Source: Cocos nucifera (Eukaryota; Streptophyta; Magnoliopsida; Arecales; Arecaceae). Taken from it: a stretch of 64,000 nucleotides of DNA. This document shows, piece after piece, positions 44,271 to 54,710 of the stretch. Within the stretch, counting starts at the first letter, position 1. Every line of letters begins with the position of its first letter. The notes beneath the pieces were generated by a model. The model ran no database searches and was not told where the DNA came from. It was given only the letters and a program-made list of their open reading frames with translations. The stretch covers positions 248,001 through 312,000 of the forward strand of contig QRFJ01002509.1 in NCBI GenBank assembly GCA_006176705.1, given 5' to 3'. Position numbers and translations under genes: made by a program.

Positions 44271-44705
44271 CCTTGTAAGAGAACGTCAAGAGTGAAAGAA
44301 TAATGACAACATGATATTGACATCAGAGCACTTTATTCAAAAGATTCATACAAGTCAGTTAAAAAATGACTTCTATAAGATGAAGTCCATTACAATAAAA
44401 AGAAAAAAGGATGCAAGCTTGAGCCAGACATCAAAACAATGTGACCTGCAATGAAGGGTACCAAATTTTCCATCTCGTAGCACACATCGACACTCCTTAA
44501 TGAAACATCAGCAACGAGGTGGACCCTCCACTCTCAAAAGTCTACTCATCTTCATGATGCACCTCCAAGGAGGGCTAGAAAGTGATATTTACCAGGGGCA
44601 AAACTACCTTCTAAAGAGGATTAATACCCCATTGCGGAATATGACGCTGAAGCAACCCTCGACATCCACCACTGCTACTCCAAGGATGAAGTGGTAGATT
44701 TTTCC
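44271..44705. other. Unassigned sequence, no gene seen
   Basis: Mixed sequence with only short frames and no match I can recognise. It ends where homology to the copia LTR at 52097-53156 begins. Confidence 0.45.
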
Positions 44706-45320
44706 AACACCTCCCATGTCCTTAACGAATTCCAATCTTGAGTACAACTCAAACATACCCTGCTGACCTTTAGATGACTACTATAAAGGTTTCTAACCAC
44801 CGGATCATGCATTTTGGTGCTGTGCACTGCCCATGGACCAACCACATCGCGAACTCGAGCCAGTCTCCACACGTACACCATGTAAAATGGCCATAAACCT
44901 CATAAGGCTCCATGATAGACCAGGTGTCATGCTGGTCCGCCATGGACCATGTCAACCAATGCTCGTTGTATGTGCATTCATGGCCTGCCAGTGAGCGCCC
45001 ACTGGGCTGCACCTGTGATGGGCTGCACGTTCGTGCACCTACACTAGGCCGTGCCTATGGCAAGCTTGCCTAGGCTTGGGCCATGCTAGTGCGCGTGCAT
45101 GCCTAGGCCGGCCTGCGCACTGGGCCGTGCCCTTGTGCTGGGCCACACCCTCACAACCAACCTACATCGTGCACTAGGCCTGATGGCCTATCAGCCTATG
45201 CTGATCCATGGGCCCCCTCTAGCAGCCCTGCATGCTTTCTCATGCATATCTTCTTCATCTGATCTCTGTTTGGACTATTCTTAAGCTTATTGGACTCCAT
45301 CCATTGTCCTGAACCTCACT
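44706..45320 (-). repeat. 3' LTR of short copia element C1, first piece
   Basis: It aligns with 52510-53119 of the right LTR (shared GAGTACAACTCAAACATACC). The first ~410 bp of the LTR are missing on the left. CACTA A3 interrupts it after ACT 45318-45320, and the last ~43 bp are at 50540-50582. Confidence 0.85.
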
Positions 45321-45680
45321 CACTACTACAGAACTGGGCTATGGTAGTGGTTACAAACCACTGCCATAGCTCAAAAAATCACTGCTATAGACTATGGCAG
45401 CGGTTAGCTAATCACTGCTACTACAACAATCACTACTATAGACTATGGCAGCGGTTAGCTAATCACTGCTACTACAGCCATCACCATAGGTCTATGATAG
45501 CGGTTGTTGCAGTGATTATTGAAACCGCTGCTATATAGATCCTAGACAATGTATGACAGCGGTTATAGAATCGTTGCCATAGCCTTGTCTATGGAAGTGA
45601 TTACGTAACCGCTGTCATAGGTCTAATGTAGCGGTTGACACATTGCCTACGACAGCGATTGTAAAACCATTTCTGTAGCT
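45321..45680. repeat. 3' terminal and subterminal repeats of CACTA A3
   Basis: About twelve CTATGGCAGCGGTTA-type motifs in both orientations. A 51-bp unit is tandemly duplicated (ATAGACTATGGCAGCGGTT at 45387 and 45438). 45681-45849 is the AT-rich spacer before the TNPA stop codon. Confidence 0.88.
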
Positions 45681-45849
45681 TCTGAATAATTAAAAAAATA
45701 TAAAATTTTTAATTTTTTATATATTTTATCTAATAAATGCAGAGATATATAATATAAAAAAATATTATAAATATAAAAAAATATTTCTAAAATGCTAAAA
45801 TTTTATTATTGAATAAAATTTATTATAATATTTTTTTAAAAAAAATACA

Positions 45850-47617
45850 TCAAAAGTCTCCTAAATCTACATCATCATCATCTTCAAAAGATGGAGCACG
45901 AGCTGAAGGAGGAGTTGGAGCTAGAGCTGGAATGCATGCCAACATATCCTTAAAGCCCATGAAAGCACCTCCAAAATGCATGCTAAGCATCGACACCATG
46001 TCTCTCACGATGCCCTCTAGATGAGATGCACGCTCCTCAATCCGATCTGCCTACATCGCAGCATGATCTGCCCATGCCAACGCTGCCTCAAGCTCCTTCC
46101 AACCGACAATACTGAAAGCCTATGAAGAGATGCTTGCCTCAGACCAATAGCTGGTTGGTGTATGTCTGGGCTTGCATCGGATTCTTCCAAAGTGCTTAGA
46201 CCCCAAGATCTGAGATAGATGATCATGGGGGCTAGAGGTATCCGGGCCCTTGCTCACAAGCGCATCTAACTAATCTTGTAATTATAAGTATAAATAAAAT
46301 TTTATAATAGATGCTATAATACTAATCATATAAACTAATATATTTAATACTTACAAAAATTCTTCTGATCACAGCGTTCATCGGTCTGCTCTTCTTGTCC
46401 ATATGGCTGGATTAGAAGATCTTACTACGGTTGGGCATCACTCCATCTCTACTATGGCTGGGCATCACTCCATCTCTACTATGGCTGGGCATCACTCCAT
46501 CTCTCATTAGCTATAACAATAAATCAATTTATCAGAAACATGAAAAAAATATCAATTTAATTTATCTACTAAGATTTAGAATTCATTACCTCTTTATGCA
46601 CACGATTGGTCATAGACTCACGGTCGAGAGTGTGCATATACTCCTGGACTGCTCGGTTCTTCCAGTTCTGATGGAAGGTAGCCTAACAAGTATTTAAATA
46701 AATAATAAATATTTAAAAAATATTTAAATATAACTTTAAGCATATTAAAAAATTTAAAAGTTAGTAATTTTACTTCGAACTTTTGACTCCTCTAATGTGT
46801 AACCATCCTCTCCCACTGACTCGGAGGACAGTCTTGTATCCAAAGAACAAGCTCCTCTGAAGTATCTCATCGGTGCTCGAGCCATCCTCTATGGAGCTTG
46901 ACCTTGTAGCCTCGGTACAACTCTCTGATCTTCTTCAGTCGGGCATCTCAAGCCCTCTCATGATCAGAAAAGTCATACCTTCTCTGTACAAAGTTATCAA
47001 AAGTCAGTTATAAAATTATTCTAATCAAAATAGTGTAAACATATAAAATGCATAAATATAATTTAGATGCACTTACCCATATCTCCTCGCACATCCAGTC
47101 CCTGACAGTATCATCCATCAATCATCAGTCTTTAGGCTCTACGGGAATAATGTTTGACCGCCTCATAAGTACTCCAAAAAAGGAATGCATCTTCCATGCG
47201 ATCTCCCCTACTGGTCTTCCCTCCAGATCATACTGTACCATCACCTGATACTGGCGGTTCCACACATGCGCCATATGTATGGGACCGTGAAATATCCTAC
47301 TGGATGATGCACCTGCAATGAAAATACGTTGTATAAATATATAAGTATATAAATACTATATAAAAAATAAATAAATAATATAATAAAAATATACACTCAG
47401 ATGTCGATGGAGTAGCATGTGTCGGAGATGTGGGTGATGGTGGAGGCTCAGATGTCGGTGGAGTAGATGCCGTCGATAGAGTAGATGCCGGTGGTGGAGG
47501 TCCTTGAGTAGTCGATGCGGAGGTGGATGGAGTATGCTTTGACTGCTCCTCAGATGCTGAACTTCGCGTAATCCATCGAGAGGTAGGGGTGCAAGCTAGA
47601 TGATGTTTCGGTGCCAT
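45850..47617 (-). pseudogene. TNPA-like gene of CACTA A3
   Basis: The start MAPKHHLACTPTSRWITRSS lies at 47615-47617 and exon 1 runs to about 47403 with a Pro/Ser/Thr-rich sequence. Exon 2 (about 47312-47080), exon 3 (about 46985-46770) and exon 4 (about 46690-46600) correspond to those of A2 one for one. Exon 5 starts at about 46508 with a 27-bp triplication. The last exon (46290-45850) ends EDDDDVDLGDF before TGA and is in one frame, unlike A2. Exon 1 is free of stops, and stops occur in exons 2-4. The product is expected to bind subterminal repeats. Confidence 0.8.
46424..46505 (-). repeat. 27-bp in-frame triplication in TNPA exon 5
   Basis: TATGGCTGGGCATCACTCC units occur three times head to tail, 27 bp apart, giving three copies of a nine-residue peptide (RDGVMPSHS) where A2 has one (23898 onward, RDGVMPSRS). 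Confidence 0.92.
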
Positions 47618-47689
47618 CGTGACCTGCAACATTAATGAAAATTAACCAATATAACATGTTGAATAATAATCAAAGATATTGCCTAAGTA

Positions 47690-48565
47690 CCATCCGTACA
47701 ATTACATATAAATATACGGATGCCAAAGATTATGTACACTAATCAATTGCCGAGCCTATTGCTATGCAATGCAATAAACAAAAGCAACAAAATGGGGGTT
47801 CTCTTAGCGATCGAAAGTTCTCTTAGTGATCAGCACGGCCCACAGCATGGCCTACCGGTACGACACGGTCCAAGACACGAACTAATAGGTAAAGATAGGT
47901 TCTATCCCATTCAAAAATTATATTAATTCTATAGATTCAATATAGTAATCAAACGATATGCAACAGGGATCGAATGAAATTTCAGCAGCATTTCTCCTTA
48001 GTTCTCCCATGTTGGGAGAATAAAGGGGAAATACTGTCCAAAATTTTATTCAAAATTCTTAGCATATCATTTAATTACTGTAACTATTTATAAAATTATC
48101 TATAATTTTTAAACTATCCAAATTGGATAATCAATTAATCATTGTACATAATTCTCTCATCCATATAATTACATATAATTATACGGATGTCGAAAATTAT
48201 GTATACTAATCAATTGATGGGTCTATCATTATGCAATGCAATAAATAAAAGCAACAAAGTATAAACATCCAAAAAATATTATCTAATAAATTCTACAATG
48301 AACCCCCTCCCTTCTAGTGATGCCAGTGAGGACGGACCCCCTCCCTCCCTCTCTCCCTCTCACTTTCTTAGTTTTGGATCCTAAAATTGGGTCTGAATAC
48401 CCGAGATCCATTAAGATCTAGGTCTGGTACTTTAAGTACGGACCCATTGGGTATTCGGGTTTGGATCCGGTATCAGTAATTAAAATCGGATCTAGATCTG
48501 AATATTTAGATTCTAATCCAAATTCAATCCATTAACAAGTTTAGTCCAGTGATTAATAAATAATA
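47690..48565 (-). other. Leader of CACTA A3 with the TNP2 deletion junction
   Basis: Read on the minus strand, 48565-47890 follows A2 17280-18548, including GATAGGACCTATC-like sequence and CTATTAGTT. At about 47884 it passes directly into sequence like the A2 minisatellite (GTAGGCCATGC) and then the direct repeat copy 2 (47690-47790). The missing interval corresponds to about A2 18548-22500 and contains all of TNP2. 48300-48365 is the one remaining unit of the G-rich minisatellite. Confidence 0.8.
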
Positions 48566-49020
48566 CTATAAAATTAAAATAAAAAATATACCTATGACTA
48601 TAGAAAGGAGGTCACATTGAAAGCTCCGAGGATCATCGATGATGGCGCTAGAGAAAGATGACGGTACTAGAGGTAACCTATGAAACAAGAGCAAGATAGT
48701 GAGATAGAGAGAGAAGAGAGAGAAAAAAAAAGAGGAAAGAGAGAGGGAGAGGGGGCTTGGAGAGGATGGGGATGGTAGGGGGTGGCGGTCGGGGAGGGCA
48801 AGGGATGGGTGGCCGGGCGACGGTCGGAGATGGGGAGGGTGGGGGGGCGGTCGGGGATGGAGAGGGCGGGGGGGGGGGCGGCAGCGATCGAGGATGGGGA
48901 GGGCAAGGGGTGGGCGGTCGAGCGACATCCGAGGATGCTGAGGGTGGGCGGCGATGGGATGCATGGAGTCTCACTGACGACAGAGAGGAGTGGAGAGAGA
49001 GAGAGAGCGCACGCACGGGA
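48566..49020 (-). other. C-rich leader exon of CACTA A3
   Basis: On the minus strand it is C/T-rich with CCATCCCC repeats, ending in a CT-rich run and a splice donor-like CATAGGTATA at about 48590. It is shorter than the A2 copy (16365-17220). Overlapping Pro-rich frames differ from those of A2, which argues against translation. Confidence 0.6.
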
Positions 49021-49054
49021 AGAAAAAAATTTAAGAATTTTTAACCTAAGCTAT

Positions 49055-50195
49055 GGCAGTGATTTTTGACCCGCTGCCATAGATCTATGGCAGCGGTTAC
49101 TGACAACCGCTGCAACAAATCTATGGCAATAGTTTCATAACCGCTGCCATAGATTTATAGCAGCAGTTTTCAGTAACCGCTGTCGTATGTTGAAAATAAT
49201 TTTTTTTTATTTTTTTTAAATATTATATAATTTTAAAATTTAATATCCATTTTCATCATTTATTATCTAAATAATTATCATTAAAGTATCATCACAAAAA
49301 ATTACCTCGATCTAATGGCCCTAGCTTCATCAATCAGAAAAATTTGATTTCGACGATGACGAACGATGATGCGATGATTGATAGATGGAGACCTTCGATC
49401 GATCCAAAAATCTACAATGATGATCTCGGTGATATTTGTAGCATACTATCAAAATTTTATTTTAATCAAATATCATTATCATATCAATTTAGTACAAAAT
49501 GATTTCGATCGTTAAATTAGAAACAAGCGATCAAAGGGCTAAACAACATCCGATTATGAGATAATTTTTTAGTTAAATGATCTTTGTTATAAGTTTAATT
49601 ATTTTATACGAAGATGATAGTAAAATTTTAATCATTTTCATATGAACTATTCAGGATAAGCAGATATTGCAAAAGCACGAGCACATGCATATAACAACCA
49701 ATGGAGTTCAAGAATGATTATCAAGCGACGTATAGTTTTAGATCGTTCTTAATCTTATGAGTTGAATTTTATAATCACCATCATAAAAAATAATCAAAAT
49801 AGCAGTCAAGATCATTTATAAAAAAAGATTATCTCATAATCGAACACCGTCTGATCCTTTGATCACTCATTTATCATTTAACGATCGAAATTAACTTATA
49901 CTAAATTGACCAAGATAACGATATCCGATTGAAGTGAAACTTTGATAGTACGCTAAAAATATAACTGAGATCATCGTTGCAAGTTTTTGGACCTATCAAA
50001 GATCTCCATCTATTAGATTACCGCATCATCATTTATGATCGTCGAAATTAAATTTTTCTGATTGATGAATTTAGAAAAATCAGATCGAGGTAATCTTTTG
50101 CGATGATACTCTAATAATAATTATTTAGATAATGAATGGTGAAGATGAATATTAAATTTTAAAATTATATAATATTTAAAAAAAATTAAAAAAAA
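49055..50195. repeat. Subterminal repeats and about 1-kb palindrome of CACTA A3
   Basis: 49055-49200 is the inner motif block. The palindrome arms are about 49205-49640 and 49740-50195 with a spacer of about 100 bp. The spacer (AAGCAGATATTGCAAAAGC) is the reverse of that in A2 and is conserved. GATTACCTCGATC-type blocks pair across the arms as in A2. Confidence 0.88.
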
Positions 50196-50199
50196 TATA

Positions 50200-50539
50200 T
50201 TACAGCGGTTACAAATAACCGCTGCCATAGATCAATATATAGCAATGGTTATAAGAAACTATTGCTATAGGTCCGATCTATGGCAGCAGTTGTTCTAACC
50301 ACTGCTATAGATCGGATTATGACAGCAGTTATAAAGAATCACTGCCATAGATCGGACCTATGGCAGCGGTTAAAAAGAATCATTATCATAGGTCAGACTA
50401 TGGCAGCGATTTCTTATAACCGCTGCAATAGGTTGTCCTATAGTAACGGTTCTTTATAACCACTACCATAGACTCTATTACAGCAATTTTAAAAATTGCT
50501 GCAATAGTATGCGCTGCCGTATACTCTTTTGTAGTAGTG
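50200..50539. repeat. 5' terminal and subterminal repeats of CACTA A3
   Basis: About twelve motifs (AACCGCTGCCATAG/CTATGGCAGCGGTT) end in the terminal repeat GTAGTAGTG. They match 14896-15200 of A2 reversed. Confidence 0.88.
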
Positions 50540-50582
50540 ACTATAGGCTATTATGGGAGAATTCAAGATATTTTTCTCAACA
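50540..50582 (-). repeat. 3' LTR of copia element C1, second piece
   Basis: ACTATAGGCTATTATGGGAG and on to CTCAACA continue the LTR after the CACTA insertion, matching 53114-53156 of the right LTR. Confidence 0.85.
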
Positions 50583-52096
50583 ATCACCATCTTAACTCGA
50601 CATTCGGTCTCCATCTATTTTAGAACATCTCGTACCCTAATGCCCTAGGATAATCATCTACTAATCATGGATAGACAAACATGGGAGTTGAGCCAAGTCG
50701 CTCGATCCCACCTTTGTTAGTGGCTGTGATCCTCCTGATTTGAGATCTGTTTGGGATAGTCTCCTATGGTAATAAGAACTTCACTCTGCGACGACGTATG
50801 TCATCCTTCTGAGTCTTTTATCTCGTGCCCGATACACCTCCACTTGGAGCTCCACCTCGCATCGGGCTCCCCGTCATGAGGTAGTGTTCCTGCTATATAT
50901 GACTTTTAGGATTTCTCCATCAGCTTTCCATCTGAAGTCGGTTGAATCCGATCTACTCAATGAGATTAGATTCTTCTTAAAGCTGGATATGTATTGGACC
51001 TCATCCAACTTCTTCACTATTCTATTATGGAGCTTCATGCTGATCATCCCGTTATCTTTGATCTCATAGCTTGATCCATCAGGCAGGAATACAGTGCCCT
51101 CACTAGTCTCTAAAAAGTTAAATAACTCCTCTCTATAGCATACATGATGGAAACAAGTAGAATCCATAATTCACTAAAAAGAAGAAGTAGATATTTCATC
51201 AGTTACTAGAAAAAATATTATTACTATTTTTTATATCGCTACTGGCCATCGCCATAGTAGCATGCATCTGATCTTTGAGTTATGGTTAATCTCTAACACG
51301 ATGTCCTAACTTATTACATCGATAGCATCTGATCTTGCTCTGGTCCCTCATCCTGGACCTGGACCGCCCATCTCACAATCTCCTATCGCTTCATCTGCTG
51401 TCACCTACTTCTCTAGAAATTGCCAAAGCTGAGCTGTTGCCATCTGAGCTCGAAGCTAGGTTTTTCCTTCTGAGAACCTCATTTTTGAGAATTGCCATAG
51501 TGACTTTGTCAATCTTGATGGTGCTATTTCCTACTAGAAGAGCAGTCATCAAGGACTCATATAAAAAAGAAAGCAATGCTAGCAAGACCAACATCCTGAT
51601 CTTCTCCTCAAATTTTTCACCAATGCTAGGAAGATTGGTAAAATTTTTTTGAAAGTTGGATAGATGTTCCTGCATACTCTGATCCTTGATCATCCACAGG
51701 TGGTAGAACTATCTCCAAAGAATAGTATGTTGGTGAGTGACTTTGCCATGTACAACTTCTTGAGCTTCGATCATATTGGTGTCGAAAAAATCTCATAATG
51801 TATATAGATCACCACATCATCCGCTAGGTGTAAGTAGATCAAGCTCACTACCTGTATCTAGAACCTCTTCCAATCCTGCACCTTTATGGTAGCCGGTATC
51901 TCCTCATACATGAGAGCATCGATCAAACTTTATTGGATGAGGACATCCTTCACTCTTGCTTGCCATAAGAAGAAGTTGCCCTTTCCATCGAACCTATTGA
52001 TTTCTATCTTGATTGTACTTATCTTTTTCATCTTTTTCAATCTTGATTACCACTGCTACAATCTATGCTCCAGTACCACCTAGCTCTGATACCAAT
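50583..52096 (-). pseudogene. Internal region of copia element C1: gag and pre-integrase remnants
   Basis: Reading leftward: 51693-51391 is a gag segment (SMQEHLSNFQKNFTNLPSIG and LLALLSFLYESLMTALL, the UBN2-type copia capsid). Near 51310 a zinc knuckle follows (CYRCNKLGHRVRD, then a stop where Cys is expected). 51167-50874 is the protease/pre-integrase segment (VKKLDEVQYISSFKKNLISL). The rest of pol (integrase, reverse transcriptase, RNase H) is absent, so the internal part is only ~1.5 kb. It cannot copy itself. Confidence 0.8.
52083..52094 (-). other. Primer binding site of copia C1 (initiator tRNA-Met)
   Basis: On the minus strand TGGTATCAGAGC, the exact complement of the 3' end of plant initiator tRNA-Met, lies two bases from the LTR. 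Confidence 0.93.
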
Positions 52097-53156
52097 TATT
52101 GAAAATCTCGTACTAGAATATTGCAGCAGAAAGAAAGAAAAAATAAAAAGAACATAATCAAGTATGTGGATCAGTCCAAAGGCTCATCACCATAGGGCAT
52201 GCAAAGCTTCACTCTAAAAAAAAAATAAATACAAGAGAAGATTATCCACTCTCAACATGCATATACAATTCTCTCAACTAGAAGCTATACTTACAAAGCT
52301 CACTCTTAAAGATTTTCTAAAATGATTGTAATTTGCTGCCTAGCTATCTACCCAAAGCCCCTACTTCTATTGTTTGATAGTACTCTCATCGCATTTTAGA
52401 AATCAATCGACTGCCCACTGCTCACCAAGACTTGCTTTCAATCTTTACCACGTACCGTCTGCTCCATAAGGCCACAGGCCCTTTTATAGACATCTGATGG
52501 AGTTTAATCTGTATCCTTGATGAATTCCAATCTCGAGTACAACTCAAACATACCCTGCTGATCCTTGGATGACTACTGCAAGGGTGTCTGACTATTGGAT
52601 CACATGTTTTGGCACTGTGCACCACTCATGGACCAACCGCATCGTGAATCTAAGCCAGTCTTCACATTTCGCACATGCCACCCAAGCTTTTTCCATTTGT
52701 ATGCCGCATAAAATGGTTGTAAATCTCTTAATGGTCCATTGCAAACCATGTGTGATGCTGATCCACCATGGACCACATCAGCCTGCATGCACCATGTGCG
52801 TGTATCCACGATCTGTCCATGAGTGCTCACTGGGCCATGCCTACGGCAGGCCCACCTAGGCCTAGGTAGTGCCAGTGCATGCGCCTGCCTAGGCTGGCTT
52901 GTGCATTAGGCTATGCTTGCATGCCTATGTGCTAGGCCATGCCCTTATGACCGACCCACACCATGTGCTAGGCCCTGGTAGCCCACTGGCCTACACCGGC
53001 CCGTGAGCCCCTTCTAGTAGCCCCACGTGCTCCCTCATATATATCTTCCTCATCTAGTCTCCGTTTAAGCTATTCTTAGGCTTGTTGGATTACATTCATT
53101 ATCCTGGACCTTACTATGGGCTTATTATAGAAGAATTCAAGATGTTTTCCTCAATA
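52097..53156 (-). repeat. 5' LTR of copia C1 (about 1.06 kb)
   Basis: It starts TATTGAAAATCTCG and ends CCTCAATA, the changed forms of TGTTG and CAACA. The outer half aligns with 44706-45320 plus 50540-50582. It contains the uninterrupted version of the A3 target site near 53111-53116 (CTTACTATGGG). Confidence 0.85.
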
Positions 53157-53751
53157 ACTAAGACCTCTAAAAATGTGTTAGGCAAAGAGCCAAATACAAT
53201 GGCAATCATGGGATATTTGGACAATCATCTAAACCTCAATGATCGACTTGATGGGCTAATTCCCTAGAGATACCTTAGCTCTGGCCAAGACCTTTGAGAA
53301 TATATTGGGAAAGGCACCAATGATGACAACAATTATGGGATATTTGAATAATCACCTAAACCTTGATAAGTGGATCAGTGGATCGATCCATCGGAGAAAT
53401 CTTGGCTTAGGCTAAGACCTCTGAACTAGTAGCTAGCAAGACACTAATGATGAGGAGTTATCTTAATATAAGTCTAGACCCCCAAACCCTTTAGAGATAT
53501 CTCAGCTCTAACTGAGATCTCTAAAATACTGTTCGGCATAGCGCCAAGCATAAGGAGCTATCTGGACCCAAGTCGAGACCTCAATATGTGAATGTCTTGG
53601 AAATGATCTAACGACCAACTTCAAGGTCAAAAATCAATAAACAAAAATGCAATCAAATAGTCAATTCGGAAAAGACCTCAAGAATCTTCATCGAGCAACA
53701 TATGACTACTAACCTCGATGTATTTTCGATGATTGTCAATAACACCCAGAC
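53157..53751. repeat. Degenerate tandem repeats, about 100-130 bp units
   Basis: GACCTCTAAAAATG-like starts recur at 53162, 53288, 53416 and 53514 with GGGATATTTGGACAATCA-like middles. Units are very diverged. No coding region is seen. It may be part of an LTR of another element. Confidence 0.6.
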
Positions 53752-54320
53752 TTATGAAGGGAAAATCGTGATTTTTCGGATTAGGTTCGTTTAGATCTAA
53801 TTGGATCAAGAGATATATTTTAAAATTTTTTCTCTTTGATCCAAATCAGATCTAAAATATTTCAGATCTGATTCTTATTATTTTAATAATAAAAATAAAA
53901 TCTAAATAAATTAAATCAAATTTAATTTTCCTTGATGTAGAGTAATCCTATTATCCGTTGATGATCCTGTAAGCAGTGGAAGGTTCTGGATCCAGCCATG
54001 CAAGTGCCTGGCCTCTATCGATATCCACTCAAGTTGGATCTAGAGATCCTCTTCTTCTCTATCACATCTCCAAAAATTAGATCTAAATCTGATTTGGAGG
54101 ATCTTTAAAACAACTTTCGAAGATCAGCAGTTATCCTTTGCAGCAGCACAGCCTTCTAGCTTTCTGTCACCTTTCTCTCCTCTGGATTGCAACAACTTGG
54201 ATCCCAAACTACTTTGGGCATGGAGAGGAGAGGGAGAATATGGACTTGGCGTGGAGGAGGGAGAGACAAATAGCCTTGGGGCATAGAGAATTCAATTGCT
54301 CTTTGAGTTGGGAGCAGGGT

Positions 54321-54332
54321 CTTATTTATAGA
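54321..54332 (-). promoter_or_regulatory. TATA box of the copia D1 3' LTR
   Basis: On the minus strand TCTATAAATAAG, preserved in the other LTR (near 62369-62378). It would direct transcription leftward, into the flanking DNA for this LTR. Confidence 0.6.
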
Positions 54333-54642
54333 CTATGCGTGATCCAACTCCTCTTCTTTCCAACCAATCACAACCCTTTATGAAATTAGATCTAAATCTG
54401 ATTGATGGGAATAGAGTCCCTTGAATTCCTTCTTAGATGATGCCTAAGACCAGTTAAACTTGGTTCTTAGAAGAAGTCTAATCAAAATCCAAAAAGAAGA
54501 TGGAGTTCCTGTCCAACAAGGACTCCTGGGTGCCTCCAGCTTGGGCACACGCGAAGAATGGCGTGCGCCCTCCTCCTTACCAGGTTCTGACAGGGGGACA
54601 GGCCTCCACCAGCTCTTCAATAGGTGCATGACACATGGACAG

Positions 54643-54710
54643 AAGTCAAAGTATCAATGGTCAACATTTGACCAGTCAAAGGTCAATTTTTGACCAAAGT
54701 CAAAGGACGA
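54643..54710 (-). promoter_or_regulatory. W-box (TTGAC) cluster in the copia D1 3' LTR
   Basis: About seven TTGAC/GTCAA cores lie within ~65 bp, in both orientations (for example TTGACC at the AATTTTTGACCAAAGTCAA stretch). TTGACC/T is the binding core of WRKY defence transcription factors. It lies ~320 bp upstream of the TATA box on the minus strand, within U3. Confidence 0.55.

Larger units (their letters stand above)
45321..50539 (-). mobile_element. CACTA transposon A3, 5,219-bp deletion derivative of family A
   Basis: The ends are CACTACTACAGAAC (45321) and TTTTGTAGTAGTG (50539), flanked by ACT on both sides (45318-45320 and 50540-50542). Order read on the minus strand: subterminal repeats, palindrome, subterminal repeats, C-rich leader, shortened minisatellite, leader, remnant of the CCATGC minisatellite, TNPA-like gene, subterminal repeats. 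The whole TNP2 gene is missing. The same site without insertion is seen in the sister LTR near 53111-53116. Confidence 0.93.

Noticed and set aside
44500..45012. Short frames on both strands around the copia LTR
   Set aside because: The same region in the sister LTR (52400-52860) has different frames, so they are not conserved.
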